NCBI GenBank assembly: GCA_963798745.1
Contig: CAWCUF010000001.1
Span: 496,001 to 560,000, forward strand
Length of the DNA stretch: 64,000 nt
Reading direction: 5' to 3'
From: Prado023 sp963798745
Lineage (GTDB): Bacteria > Actinomycetota > Actinomycetes > S36-B12 > CAIYMF01
A program made the translations under genes and the position numbers. Positions 8,430-17,176 of the stretch are shown here, in pieces. Below the pieces are notes generated by a model that did not search any database, was not told where the DNA came from, and saw nothing but the letters and a program-made list of their open reading frames with translations. Within the stretch, counting starts at the first letter, position 1, and each line of letters opens with the position of its first letter.

Positions 8430-9644
8430 TCAGCCCTTGATCCCGCTGCTTGCCACGTTCTCCACGAAGTAGCGCTGGGCCAGGAGGAACACTGTGACCG
8501 GCGGGATCATCGCGATCATGACGCCGGCCAGCACCAGGTTGGGCGAATCCGCGGCACGCCCGCCGAGGGTGGCCAGGGTCAGTGCGAGGACGCTGTTCTC
8601 CTGGTTGCCCGAGTCGATGACGATCAACGGCCAGACGAAGGAGTTCCAGGCGTAGAGGAACGAGAACGTCGTCAGCGTGGCGATGGCCGGGATCGACAGG
8701 GGCACGAACACCTTCCAGAGGATCGTCCACCGCGAGGCGCCGTCGAGGATGGCAGCCTCCTCGAGCTCCTTGGGGATGGTCACGAAGAACTGGCGCATCA
8801 GGAAGGTGCCGTACGCCGTGAAGGCGAACGGGATCACCAGGGAGACCAGGTCGTTCACCCACCCGATCTCGACCATCAGTCGATACAGCGGGATGATCAG
8901 GACTACGAACGGGATCATGATCGATCCGAGGTAGAACAGGAACAGCTTCTCCCGACCCCGGAACCTCAGCCGGGCGAAGGCGTAGCCACCGAGGATGCTG
9001 GTCAGCACCTGCCCGCCGACGACCAGGATCGTGACCAGGACGGTGTTCGTCAACGCCCTGGAGAAGCCGTTGAGGCCCAGCACCTTGCTGTAGTTCTCGG
9101 TCTGCAGGGAGACCTCCTCCACCGCGACCACGTCCGCCGGCACAGCGAACACCGGTGGGGCGCTCGGGTCCTCGGGGTCGACATAGGTGCCGCCGATCCG
9201 GGAGCGGCTGTCATAGACCTCGACCTGCTGGCCGTCGATGTCTACCAGGTACAGGTCCTTCTCGTCGCCGTCCACCGAAACGGTGGTCCCGGTCGGCTCG
9301 AGGGCATCCCGCGGGCTCACCAGGATGAAGTCCGGATCGCTGACCTGACGGAACTCGCGCAGGCTCGTGCCGTTCTCGACCCGGGCTAGGTCCGCAGTGC
9401 CCCCATCGGCCAACGGCACGCTGAAGACGGGGAGCTCCTCCCCGTTCACGGTCGCAGTCGCGGGGACGAACGGCAGGGCCCTGGGCGGGTAGGTGAAGAC
9501 GTCCTCGGCTGTCTTCATCGACCCGGAAAGGGCGAACAGGAAGGGGATGAGGACCACCAGCCCCGCCACCGTGAGCGTTGCGTAGACGAAGATCCGGGCG
9601 AGCTGACCCCGCAACCCCCGGACGGGACGACCTGACCTGGGCAT
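8430..9644 (-). CDS. CUT1-type sugar ABC transporter permease (MalG-like) with inserted extracellular domain
   Basis: This 404-residue permease has a first helix at about residues 17-38 and the ATPase-contact EAA loop EEAAILDGASRWTILWKV, typical of MalG-class subunits. Such proteins are normally about 280 residues. Here roughly 120 residues (about 60-180) rich in Asp, Val and Pro sit between helix 1 and the core, as a predicted extracytoplasmic domain. The start at 9644 is fixed by the four-base overlap with the preceding permease gene. With the binding protein and the other permease it forms an importer lacking its own ATPase gene here, so a shared MsmK-type ATPase is likely. The cargo is unknown. 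Confidence 0.9.
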   Translation of the reverse strand: MPRSGRPVRGLRGQLARIFVYATLTVAGLVVLIPFLFALSGSMKTAEDVFTYPPRALPFVPATATVNGEELPVFSVPLADGGTADLARVENGTSLREFRQVSDPDFILVSPRDALEPTGTTVSVDGDEKDLYLVDIDGQQVEVYDSRSRIGGTYVDPEDPSAPPVFAVPADVVAVEEVSLQTENYSKVLGLNGFSRALTNTVLVTILVVGGQVLTSILGGYAFARLRFRGREKLFLFYLGSIMIPFVVLIIPLYRLMVEIGWVNDLVSLVIPFAFTAYGTFLMRQFFVTIPKELEEAAILDGASRWTILWKVFVPLSIPAIATLTTFSFLYAWNSFVWPLIVIDSGNQENSVLALTLATLGGRAADSPNLVLAGVMIAMIPPVTVFLLAQRYFVENVASSGIKG

Positions 9645-11383
9645 CACTTCACCTCCGCGTCGGCGCGCTGAGCTCGGAACTGGGCGAGGGTGAAGAAGAA
9701 GATGATCACGAAAAGCACCCAGGCAACGGCGCTGGCCTGGCCGAAGGCGTCCTGCTGGAATCCGAGCTGGTAGAGGTAGACGACCGGCGTCAGGGTGGCG
9801 TTGTCCGGTGATCCGACGGGATTGGGCTGGTTGAGGGCGTAGACGATGTCGAAGAGCTGCAGGGCCAGGATCACCGTCGTCACCGACACGAAGAACGTCG
9901 TCTCCCTGAGCTGCGGGACCGTGACGTGGCGGAACTGCTCCCACGCGTTGCAGCCGTCGAGCTCAGCCGCTTCGTAGAGATCGCGGCCGATGCCCTGCAG
10001 CCCGGCGGTGAACAGGACGGTGTTGAAGCCGAACTGGGACCACACGAAGACGATGCACACGGCCAGCAGTGCGACGCTGGGGTCCGACAACCAGCCGATC
10101 TCGATGCGATCGGAGAACGGATCGCCCGGCAGGACGGAGTTGACCAGCTGGCCGGCGGCCGTGATCCCCCAGTTGATGAACCCGACCGTTGCGTTGAACA
10201 TCTGCTTCCAGATGAGCGTGACCCCGATGACCCCGGCCACGGCGGGCACGAAGAACACCGTGCGGAAAGCCTTGGTGCCCCGGTAGCCCGCGTTGATCAT
10301 GACCGCCAGGAACAGCGCGCTGAGTACTGCGCCCGGGACCGCGACGAGCAGGAAGATGAAGATGTTGGCGATCGACTTCCAGAACAGCGGATCGGTCGCT
10401 CCCACGACGGAGTCGCTGAAGGGCGGGCTGAAGACCTCCGTGTAGCCCGCCGGCAGGTCCTGCACCGAACCGGCGACGCTCAGGGCCAGGGTGTTTGCGT
10501 AGTTCCCGAACCCGACATAGACCGCCTCGGTGACCCCGTCCCAGTCGTAGAACGAGATGATCAGGGAGAAGACCAGCGGCCCAGCGAAGAAGGCGAGGAA
10601 GCCCAGGAGGTTCGGAGCGAGGTACAGCCACCCGGTCAGCGCCTCGGCCTGCGCGCCCTCCACCAGGAAGTAGCGGGCAGAACGCTCGGAGATGATGGTG
10701 CGCAGTGCCCAGGCCGCTGCCAGGAAGACGGCCAGGGCAGCGACGAAGGCGACCGGATCGGTCCTGATGGCATCACCGAAGAACAACAGGGCCCGCTGTG
10801 CGCGCATCAGGAACAGCCACCACAGCGCACCGATGACCACGATCGCCAGTCCGGCCCTCATGAGCCACTGCGCGGCCCGAGCAGCGCGCGGGTCTGCGAA
10901 CTCCTCGGCAACCGGCGTCTCAGGAGCAACGACGCGCTTGTGGATGCGCCGGGCGAGCACCCACCAGACCCCCCCCACGGAGATCAGGATCAGGGCGAGG
11001 AACGCCCGCTCGAAGGCACCGGCGAACACGTCGAGCCCCTCGGCGATCTGCAACTGGCCGAACAGAACCGCGAAGGCGCCCAGGGCGACGATCAGGCTCA
11101 CGAGGAAGGACATGGTGCGTCCCACCCGGATTCGACGTCCGAGCAGGAGCGCGGCCAGCAGGTTGATGCCCAGCCCGAGCGCACCGGCGACACCGAGCGC
11201 CGTCCTCGGCGTGGACTCGAGCTCCCAGATCCCGGCTCCCACGTTGACCAGCACCCAGGCCGAGGCTCCCGCCAGGAACAGGTGCCAGGCCTGAACGACG
11301 CGAAGGGACTGTTGGAACCCCTCCTTGTCCTCCCACGGGGGGGAGGGTCGAAGAGCCTGGGGCTCCTCGGTCATTGCGGTCAT
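9644..11383 (-). CDS. CUT1-type sugar ABC transporter permease (MalF-like) with extra N-terminal helices
   Basis: The 579-residue protein ends in a normal MalF-type permease unit, starting near LTGWLYLAPNLLGFLAFFAGP and carrying the EAA loop YEAAELDGCNAWEQF. Before it are about 270 extra residues with some six additional hydrophobic helices. The start MTAMTEE at 11383 is chosen because AGGAGGAGG lies seven bases upstream; ten further codons upstream are open but lack such a site. It is the second gene of the binding-protein operon and overlaps the next permease. Extra helices occur in MalF, but six is unusual. Confidence 0.9.
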   Translation of the reverse strand: MTAMTEEPQALRPSPPWEDKEGFQQSLRVVQAWHLFLAGASAWVLVNVGAGIWELESTPRTALGVAGALGLGINLLAALLLGRRIRVGRTMSFLVSLIVALGAFAVLFGQLQIAEGLDVFAGAFERAFLALILISVGGVWWVLARRIHKRVVAPETPVAEEFADPRAARAAQWLMRAGLAIVVIGALWWLFLMRAQRALLFFGDAIRTDPVAFVAALAVFLAAAWALRTIISERSARYFLVEGAQAEALTGWLYLAPNLLGFLAFFAGPLVFSLIISFYDWDGVTEAVYVGFGNYANTLALSVAGSVQDLPAGYTEVFSPPFSDSVVGATDPLFWKSIANIFIFLLVAVPGAVLSALFLAVMINAGYRGTKAFRTVFFVPAVAGVIGVTLIWKQMFNATVGFINWGITAAGQLVNSVLPGDPFSDRIEIGWLSDPSVALLAVCIVFVWSQFGFNTVLFTAGLQGIGRDLYEAAELDGCNAWEQFRHVTVPQLRETTFFVSVTTVILALQLFDIVYALNQPNPVGSPDNATLTPVVYLYQLGFQQDAFGQASAVAWVLFVIIFFFTLAQFRAQRADAEVK

Positions 11384-11420
11384 GCTCGCCTCCTCCTGGG
11401 GGGCCGTCGGCACTGCGAGG

Positions 11421-11470
11421 AACGGTGCGGGGTCCCGGGTCCCGCTCGGAACCCGGGACCCCGCACCGTT
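11421..11470. terminator. Perfect 20-bp intercistronic stem-loop
   Basis: The arms AACGGTGCGGGGTCCCGGGT (11421-11440) and its exact complement (11451-11470) enclose a 10-base loop, in the 105-bp space between the binding-protein stop and the first permease start. There is no T-run. Such a structure between a binding protein and its permeases usually acts as an attenuator or an mRNA stabiliser, giving more binding protein than permease, as known for maltose-type operons. That role is inferred here. Confidence 0.75.
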
Positions 11471-11488
11471 GCGTTGCCTTGCCCAGCC

Positions 11489-12820
11489 CTACTCGAAGGC
11501 GGCGGCCGTCACCTTGCAGATCGACTCCTGGTACTCGTCGATCGTGATCGTGCCGTTCATCAACGCGGTCACCTCGTCGGCGGATGCCTTGTCGAATGCC
11601 GGCCAGTTGCCCTGCCACAGCGGGCCCTCGGCGACCGGGTCATTCTGGATCCCATCCACGAACGCCTGGTTGTTCGCCGGCGGTGTGTAGGTCAGGAACT
11701 GGTCGATCGCGTCCTGCGAGGTGCGCGAGGGGATGTTGGCGCCGAGCGCGGCGACCTCGTTCTGCACCTCGAGGCTGGTGAGCTCGGTGACGAGCTTCCA
11801 GGCGGCAGCGGGATCGGCCGTGTCGGCGTTGATCACGTAGGCGCCCCAGAACTGCCAGTTGTTGCCAGGTGCAGCTCCGGTCGGCAGCGGCGCGACGTCC
11901 CAGTTGAAGTCCGCGATCTCGCGCGCTCCGGGAGTGGCCCAGCGACCATTGATGAACATGCCGAGCTTGCCGCTCTTGTAGACCGGCTCCGCATCCTCGC
12001 CGAAGGCAACCCCGTAGTCGTTGGCGTACAGGCCTTGGAGGTACTCGATGCCATTGACCGATTCGGTCGAGTCCAGGTTGCAGGCCGTGCGGTCCTCGTT
12101 GAAGAACGAGCCGCCTGCGGAGTTGACGAAGTAGCCCCAGTTCGCCCACCAACTGTTGGCACCGAAGCCCTTCACTCCGCTGCCGAGGGCGGTGATCGCC
12201 TCGGCCGTCTGCTCGAAGGCATCCCAGGTCCACTGGCCGTCCGCGGCGAGCTGACGGGGATCGTCCACGCCGGCCTCGTCGATCAGATCGAGGTTGAGGT
12301 AGAGAGCGAAGGTGGAGACGTCGCGCGGGACTCCCCACACGAAGCCGTCACCCTTCAGCCCGGTGCTCGGATCGACGAGCAACTGGTCCATCGGGCCTGC
12401 ATAGAACTCCGTCGGATCGAAGCCGGCCGCTGAGGACACGTCGCTCGCGTTGAGGATCAGGCCGGCCTTGGCGAAGTCAGCGACATCGGTGCCAGGGATC
12501 CAGAAGACATCGGGAGCCGTGCCGGCAGACAGTTCGGTCTTGAGCTTGTCCTGATAGGGCGACCCCTCGGAGTTCCCGGCCTCGTAGGCCAGGTTCAGGC
12601 CGATGTTCTTCGCGTTGATCGCCTCCGAGATGCCGGCGTACACGTCGGCCTCGGCCTGATTGTCCGGTCGCGTCCGCCAGCGCAGATCGACCGTCTCCCC
12701 TGAGGGAGCCGACGCCGCGGCCGACTCGCTGTCGCCCGCACCGTCACCCGTGGTGCTGGAGCAGGCGCTCAAGGCGAGGGACAGCCCAACGGCTGCCACC
12801 ACCCCATGACGAATTCGCAT
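11489..12820 (-). CDS. Sugar ABC transporter substrate-binding lipoprotein
   Basis: The 443-residue protein has a lipoprotein signal peptide ending in the lipobox LSAC (Cys about 20), followed by a Ser/Thr/Gly linker and a large extracellular solute-binding family 1 domain (KLKTELSAGTAPDVFWIPG, and the conserved WATPG segment). It is therefore membrane-anchored outside the cell and delivers an oligosaccharide or sugar to the two downstream permeases. A GAGGAG ribosome-binding site precedes the ATG at 12820. It is the first gene of the operon. The 246 bp upstream, toward the aminotransferase, must hold the promoter, but I saw no convincing operator there. Confidence 0.93.
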   Translation of the reverse strand: MRIRHGVVAAVGLSLALSACSSTTGDGAGDSESAAASAPSGETVDLRWRTRPDNQAEADVYAGISEAINAKNIGLNLAYEAGNSEGSPYQDKLKTELSAGTAPDVFWIPGTDVADFAKAGLILNASDVSSAAGFDPTEFYAGPMDQLLVDPSTGLKGDGFVWGVPRDVSTFALYLNLDLIDEAGVDDPRQLAADGQWTWDAFEQTAEAITALGSGVKGFGANSWWANWGYFVNSAGGSFFNEDRTACNLDSTESVNGIEYLQGLYANDYGVAFGEDAEPVYKSGKLGMFINGRWATPGAREIADFNWDVAPLPTGAAPGNNWQFWGAYVINADTADPAAAWKLVTELTSLEVQNEVAALGANIPSRTSQDAIDQFLTYTPPANNQAFVDGIQNDPVAEGPLWQGNWPAFDKASADEVTALMNGTITIDEYQESICKVTAAAFE

Positions 12821-13066
12821 CCAGATCTCCTCTTCTTGTGCCTGTACAGCCCGAGTAGGGCCGTGGTTCTGCGTGGTGGATCGGGCAGGCTCGATAACTC
12901 CGGACCCGGTCAGCGGACGCCCGCGACTTTCGCAACGTAGCGTCGGCGTTGCTGGGTGTCCTGCCAGAACGAACTCGCTTGGCGCCCAGGGCCGTGCAGA
13001 CTGCCCTAGCGCCCGATGAGGGCTCGCCAGGAGCGCCCTGACCAGCGGCGACGCGACTCTCGGAAC

Positions 13067-14281
13067 CTAGCGGCGCTTGGTCTCCAGGAAGCCCGCGATC
13101 CGTTCGATCGCGTAGGTGAGGTCCTCGACGCTGGGCAGCGTGACGATCCGGACGTGGTCGGGATGCGGCCAGTTGAAGCCGGTGCCGTTGGTGATCAGGA
13201 TGTGGGTGGCCTGCAGCAGTTCGATGACGAAGGCCTGGTCATCGGTGATCTCGTAGACCTCGGGGTCCAACTTGGGGAAGAGGTACAGCGCCCCGGTCGG
13301 CTTGACGCACGAGACGCCGGGGATCTGGGTGAGCAGATCGTGGGCCACGTCGCGCTGGGCGACCAGCCGGCCGCCGGGCAGCACCAGGTCGTTGATCGTC
13401 TGGTGCCCGCCGAGCGCGGTCTGGATCGCGTGCTGGGCAGGCACATTGGCGCACATGCGCATGTTGGCCAGCAGGGTCAGCCCCTCGAGGAAGTCCCCCG
13501 CCCGGTGTCGGGCTCCGCTGATGGCGACCCAGCCGCTGCGGAAACCGGCCACCCGGTAGGCCTTGGACAGGCCGCTGAACGTCAGGCAGAGGATGTCGTG
13601 CGCGAAGGTGGCGGCGTGCACGTGCTGGGCGCCGTCATAGAGGACCTTCTCGTAGATCTCGTCGGCCAGCAGCACCAGGTCGTGTCGCGTGGCCAGCTCC
13701 ACGAAGCCCCGGACGATCGCCTCGGAGTACACCGCGCCGGTCGGGTTGTTCGGGTTGATCAGCACCAGCGCCTTCGTGCGCTCGGTGATCCGCGACTCGA
13801 TGTCGGTCAGGTCGGGGTTCCAGCCGTTCTCCTCGTCGCACAGGTAGTGCACGGCCTGCCCGCCGGCGAGGATGACCGCCGCGGTCCACAGCGGGTAGTC
13901 CGGGGCCGGGATGAGGATCTCGTCGCCATCGTCGACCAGGGCCTGCAGCGTCATCGAGATCATCTCGCTGACCCCGTTGCCGAGGAAGATGTCCTCGACT
14001 GTGATGTCGAGCAGACCCTCGTCCTGGTAGAACTGCGCGACCGCGGTGCGGGCCTCGAAGATCCCGCGTGAGTCCGAGTAGCCCTGCGAATCCGGGAGGT
14101 GGTGGATCATGTCGACGAGGATCGACTCGGGTGCCTCGAAGCCGAACGGGGCGGGGTTGCCGATGTTGAGCTTCATGACCTTGTGGCCCTCGGCCTCCAG
14201 CCGGTTGGCCTCGACGAGGATCGGTCCACGGACGTCGTAGCGGACATTGAGCAACTTGGAGGACTGACGGATCGGGCGCAT
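13067..14281 (-). CDS. PLP-dependent aminotransferase (alanine aminotransferase AlaA-like)
   Basis: This 404-residue class I/II aminotransferase has the substrate and cofactor motifs of the AlaA group: LNIGNPAPFGF near residue 40, NPNNPTGAVYS, the Asp-Tyr pair in LADEIYEKVLYDG, and the PLP Schiff-base lysine in SGLSKAYRVAGFRSGW. Enzymes with this sequence type make alanine from pyruvate and glutamate. It starts with MRPIRQSSKL at 14281, almost touching the decayed response-regulator fragment upstream. It is a single gene on the minus strand, 246 bp before the sugar transport operon. Confidence 0.9.
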   Translation of the reverse strand: MRPIRQSSKLLNVRYDVRGPILVEANRLEAEGHKVMKLNIGNPAPFGFEAPESILVDMIHHLPDSQGYSDSRGIFEARTAVAQFYQDEGLLDITVEDIFLGNGVSEMISMTLQALVDDGDEILIPAPDYPLWTAAVILAGGQAVHYLCDEENGWNPDLTDIESRITERTKALVLINPNNPTGAVYSEAIVRGFVELATRHDLVLLADEIYEKVLYDGAQHVHAATFAHDILCLTFSGLSKAYRVAGFRSGWVAISGARHRAGDFLEGLTLLANMRMCANVPAQHAIQTALGGHQTINDLVLPGGRLVAQRDVAHDLLTQIPGVSCVKPTGALYLFPKLDPEVYEITDDQAFVIELLQATHILITNGTGFNWPHPDHVRIVTLPSVEDLTYAIERIAGFLETKRR

Positions 14282-14284
14282 CCC

Positions 14285-14726
14285 GACATCTTCCCATCAC
14301 GCGCAGGACCTCGACCTCACGGTCGGTGAGCTGGATCGGATCATGGGCCCTCCTGGGTCTCGTAGGGCAGCGTTGCGAGCAGCCCGGTAGCCGCCCTCGG
14401 GGCGCGCGCCCGTGTGCAGGGTGCCACCCCAGAGCGCGACCCGCTCGCGCATCCCGAGCTTGCCGTGCCCACCCGTGTTGCCATCCGAGAGCCCGTCAGG
14501 GGGCCCGTCCTGGTTGCTGTCCTGGTCGGTGGTCCCGCGGCCGTACCCGGGCGGTGGGTGGTACCCGGGCGGTGGGTGGTACCCGGGCGTACACGGTCGC
14601 ATCCGGGGAGCGGAACTGCGGGGCGGGGGTCGCGGCGGCGATCGCAGCGGCGAGGAAGATCACAGCAGCCAGCACGACGTCCACGATCCAGGGCCGTCGG
14701 GCGTCGAGGCTGCGGATCCTCGCCAC
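14285..14726 (-). pseudogene. Decayed two-component system (histidine kinase and response regulator remnants)
   Basis: Reading on the minus strand, a GTG-started frame (14726) encodes RSLDARRPWIVDVVLAAVIF, like the first helix of a sensor kinase. It runs into an 18-bp tandem repeat. After a frame change, 14476-14363 encodes GKLGMRERVALWGGTLHTG, the end of a HATPase domain. In yet another frame, 14342-14288 encodes IQLTDREVEVLRVMG, the start of a LuxR-type DNA-binding domain. The dimerisation and most ATPase parts, the receiver and the rest of the helix-turn-helix are gone. This is a former kinase-regulator pair collapsed by deletions. Confidence 0.7.
14543..14589. repeat. 18-bp tandem repeat, 2.6 copies
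   Basis: The unit GTACCCGGGCGGTGGGTG occurs at 14543-14560 and 14561-14578 and partly at 14579-14589. It lies exactly at the junction between the N-terminal and C-terminal remnants of the decayed histidine kinase, so it may mark the deletion point. An 18-bp period keeps reading frame (six codons). Other 18-bp tandem repeats occur in cydC and upstream of cydD. Confidence 0.85.
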
Positions 14727-14932
14727 TGCGCGCTCACGAGCCTGACGCTACTGCGCCACGGCCCCGGGCCGCCTCCGTCCCGGGACTACTCCCGGCGTCC
14801 GTCGCAGGACGCATCGACCCGGCCGTCGTGCCGCCCCGGAGACCGACGGAAGTTGGCTCCCGGGACCGATGTCAACGCGCGCCCACGGGTCGATTCTGGA
14901 GGGGCAGGAACCAGCGGAGCTCAGGAGGAATC

Positions 14933-15544
14933 ATGCAACGCACTACATCCCCGGCCACCCGAGCCGACGCCACCCGACGCGGCTACGTGCTGGCCGTGCT
15001 GGTGGCCCTCGTCGGGTCGATGGCCACCGCGCTGTGGGCGGTTACCGGCTTCCTGGACCAGGTGCAGCGCCCGGAGGAGTTCGCGCGCACCGAGGTGCCT
15101 GGCGTGATGTCGGTGGAGCTGAGCCAGGCCGGGTCGCACGTGATCTACGTCGAGGGCGCGGGACCGGTTCGGCTCACGGCTGCCGCCCTGAGCGTGATCG
15201 ACCCGGAGCAGGTGACGGTCCCGGTCCACCCCTACGACCTGGACCTGCGCTACGACGTGCCCGCGCACCCGGGACGGTTGGGCACCGCGATCGCCACCTT
15301 CGACGCTGATCGGACCGGCACCTACCAGGTGGGCACGCTGGCTGGTCTGGCCGACATCGGCGTCTCAGAACCCGGCGCTTCGGAGTCTGGCGTCCCGGTG
15401 ACGCTCGCGGTCGGTGACGACCTCGCGCCCGGGGTGCTGCGCTCCGTGGCGGTGCCGACAGTCATCGGGGTCCTGGGCCTGTTCACCGGGATCGGCCTGG
15501 CCCTGGCCACCTGGATCAACGACGAGCGGAGGAAGCAGTCATGA
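14933..15544 (+). CDS. Small membrane-anchored protein of unknown function
   Basis: This 203-residue protein has one N-terminal helix (about residues 18-38) and one C-terminal helix (about 170-195, PTVIGVLGLFTGIGLALATWI), with about 130 extracellular residues of beta character between them. A perfect AGGAGG lies five bases before the ATG, which fixes this start. I do not recognise the family. The stop overlaps the ATG of the membrane hydrolase that follows, so the two probably work together. A role as an accessory or sensor domain for that hydrolase is possible but is only inference. Confidence 0.75.
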   Translation: MQRTTSPATRADATRRGYVLAVLVALVGSMATALWAVTGFLDQVQRPEEFARTEVPGVMSVELSQAGSHVIYVEGAGPVRLTAAALSVIDPEQVTVPVHPYDLDLRYDVPAHPGRLGTAIATFDADRTGTYQVGTLAGLADIGVSEPGASESGVPVTLAVGDDLAPGVLRSVAVPTVIGVLGLFTGIGLALATWINDERRKQS

Positions 15545-17139
15545 ACACCACGCAGAGAACCCCGATCAATCAACACTCCCCATCGCAGCAGGCCGTGCAG
15601 AGCACGCACGGACGAGGCCGGTCGACCAGGTTCACCGCGGCCCTGCTCAGCAGCGCCGGTGCCGGCCTGGTCCTGGGCTGGGCGATGCCCCGGGGCCCGA
15701 TGACCTCGGCCCAGTCGCTGTCCGCCCTGAGCCTCGGGGTCGCGGTCGGCCTGCTCGTCGGCTGGCTTCTGGCCAGCAGGTGGGCTGCCCTGTTGGCCCC
15801 GGCCGCCTTCGGCACGGCCTTCGAGCTCGCCCGGATCGGGGCCACCGGACCGACCGTGGACGGGATCCGCCTCGATGGGCTGTACGGCATCGTGGCCCTG
15901 GTCGTCGGGCGCGGGTTCGACGTGCTGGTCATCGCCGTGCCCATGGTCGTGGCCGCGTTCTGGGGGGCGGCCCTGGCCCGCCGGGAGGATCGCCCCGGCG
16001 CTCGGCAATCCGACGGGCCGCCGGCCACCGGCGCAGGCGCATCGTTCTGGCGCGCCGTGCGGGGTACCGCTCTCGTGCTGGCCACCCTGCTGGTGGTGGG
16101 GCTCACCGCAGCCCTGGCCCGCCCGGCGCACACCGCGCCCATCCTCGGCCCGGACGGTGACCCGCTGCCCGGCAGCATCGCCGAGCTGGCCGAGGTGCGG
16201 ATCGGCGGGCACGACCAGTGGGTCATGCTGCGCGGGCACGACGTCGGCGCACCGGTGCTGCTCTTCCTCGAGGGCGGCCCCGGCGGTACCGCGCTGGGCT
16301 CGATCCGGTCTGCGGGCCAGGCGTGGGAGGAGCACTTCACGGTCGCCACCTGGGACCAGCGCGGCACCGGCAAGTCCGCCGATGCCCTCGAACCGGTCGA
16401 CACCTTCACCCTGGACCAGGCGGTCGCCGACACCATCGAGATGGCGCAGTACCTGAGCGATCGCTTCGACCAGGAACGCATCTACCTGCTCGGCAGCTCG
16501 TGGGGGACCACCCTCGGGACGCTGGCCGTCCAGGCGCGGCCCGACCTGTTCCAGGCCTACATCGGCGCCGGGCAGATGGTCGACCAGCAGGAGACCGACA
16601 AGCTCATGTACGCCGAGAGCGTGGCCTACGCGCAGCGCGCCGGGGACACCGGCTTCGCCGAGCAGCTGCGCGCGATCGGCCCGCCGCCGTACACCGACAT
16701 GCTGGCCTACCCGGTGGCCATCGCCTCGAACCCGCAATGGCTCGATTTCACGCATGGCGCGGACTACGACGTCCGCGCGACCTATCCGGGCAACCTGTTC
16801 GTCTCCGAGTACACGCTCACCGAGCAGGTTCGCTCAGCGGCCGCGCTGATCGACACCTACGCGCTCATGTATCCGCAGCTCCAGGACGTCAACTTCCGCG
16901 TGGATGTCCCGAGTGTGGACGTCCCGGTCTTCATCGTCGAGGGCGAGCACGAGGCCGCGGGCCGCGCTGTGCTGGCCACGGAGTGGTTCGAGGTGCTTGC
17001 AGCGCCGAGCAAGACGCTGGTCACCTTCCCGAACTCCGGGCACACCCCCCACCTCGACGAGCCCGGGCGTTTCGCCGCCTTCCTGGCAGACGTGGTGCTG
17101 CCGACCACGCAGTCGCCGGCCGGCAGCGCGCAGTGGTGA
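15541..17139 (+). CDS. Membrane-anchored alpha/beta hydrolase (proline-iminopeptidase-like)
   Basis: In this 532-residue protein residues 1-200 form about five hydrophobic helices, and residues 215-525 form an alpha/beta hydrolase. The oxyanion segment is LFLEGGPGGTALGS, the strand-helix VATWDQRGTGKS is typical of proline iminopeptidases, the nucleophile elbow is LGSSWGTTLG (Ser in GxSxG), and the catalytic His lies in NSGHTPHLDEPG. The acid position is less clear: VEGEHEAA stands where Asp is usual. The catalytic domain should face outward. It is translationally coupled to the small membrane protein before it. The substrate is unknown; peptidase or ester hydrolase activity is likely. Confidence 0.85.
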   Translation: MNTTQRTPINQHSPSQQAVQSTHGRGRSTRFTAALLSSAGAGLVLGWAMPRGPMTSAQSLSALSLGVAVGLLVGWLLASRWAALLAPAAFGTAFELARIGATGPTVDGIRLDGLYGIVALVVGRGFDVLVIAVPMVVAAFWGAALARREDRPGARQSDGPPATGAGASFWRAVRGTALVLATLLVVGLTAALARPAHTAPILGPDGDPLPGSIAELAEVRIGGHDQWVMLRGHDVGAPVLLFLEGGPGGTALGSIRSAGQAWEEHFTVATWDQRGTGKSADALEPVDTFTLDQAVADTIEMAQYLSDRFDQERIYLLGSSWGTTLGTLAVQARPDLFQAYIGAGQMVDQQETDKLMYAESVAYAQRAGDTGFAEQLRAIGPPPYTDMLAYPVAIASNPQWLDFTHGADYDVRATYPGNLFVSEYTLTEQVRSAAALIDTYALMYPQLQDVNFRVDVPSVDVPVFIVEGEHEAAGRAVLATEWFEVLAAPSKTLVTFPNSGHTPHLDEPGRFAAFLADVVLPTTQSPAGSAQW

Positions 17140-17176
17140 GGGTTCGCCCGGGGTCGGCGAGCGGATGGTCCACCAC

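Noticed and set aside
9926..12433. 835-codon plus-strand open frame across the sugar permease and binding-protein genes
   Set aside because: No recognisable domain and antisense to two well-supported genes; typical of high-GC DNA.
12820..13066. Operator search before the CUT1 sugar operon (GCAACG...CGTTGC dyad near 12932)
   Set aside because: Six-base arms with a nine-base gap are common by chance in this composition and do not match a LacI-type operator.
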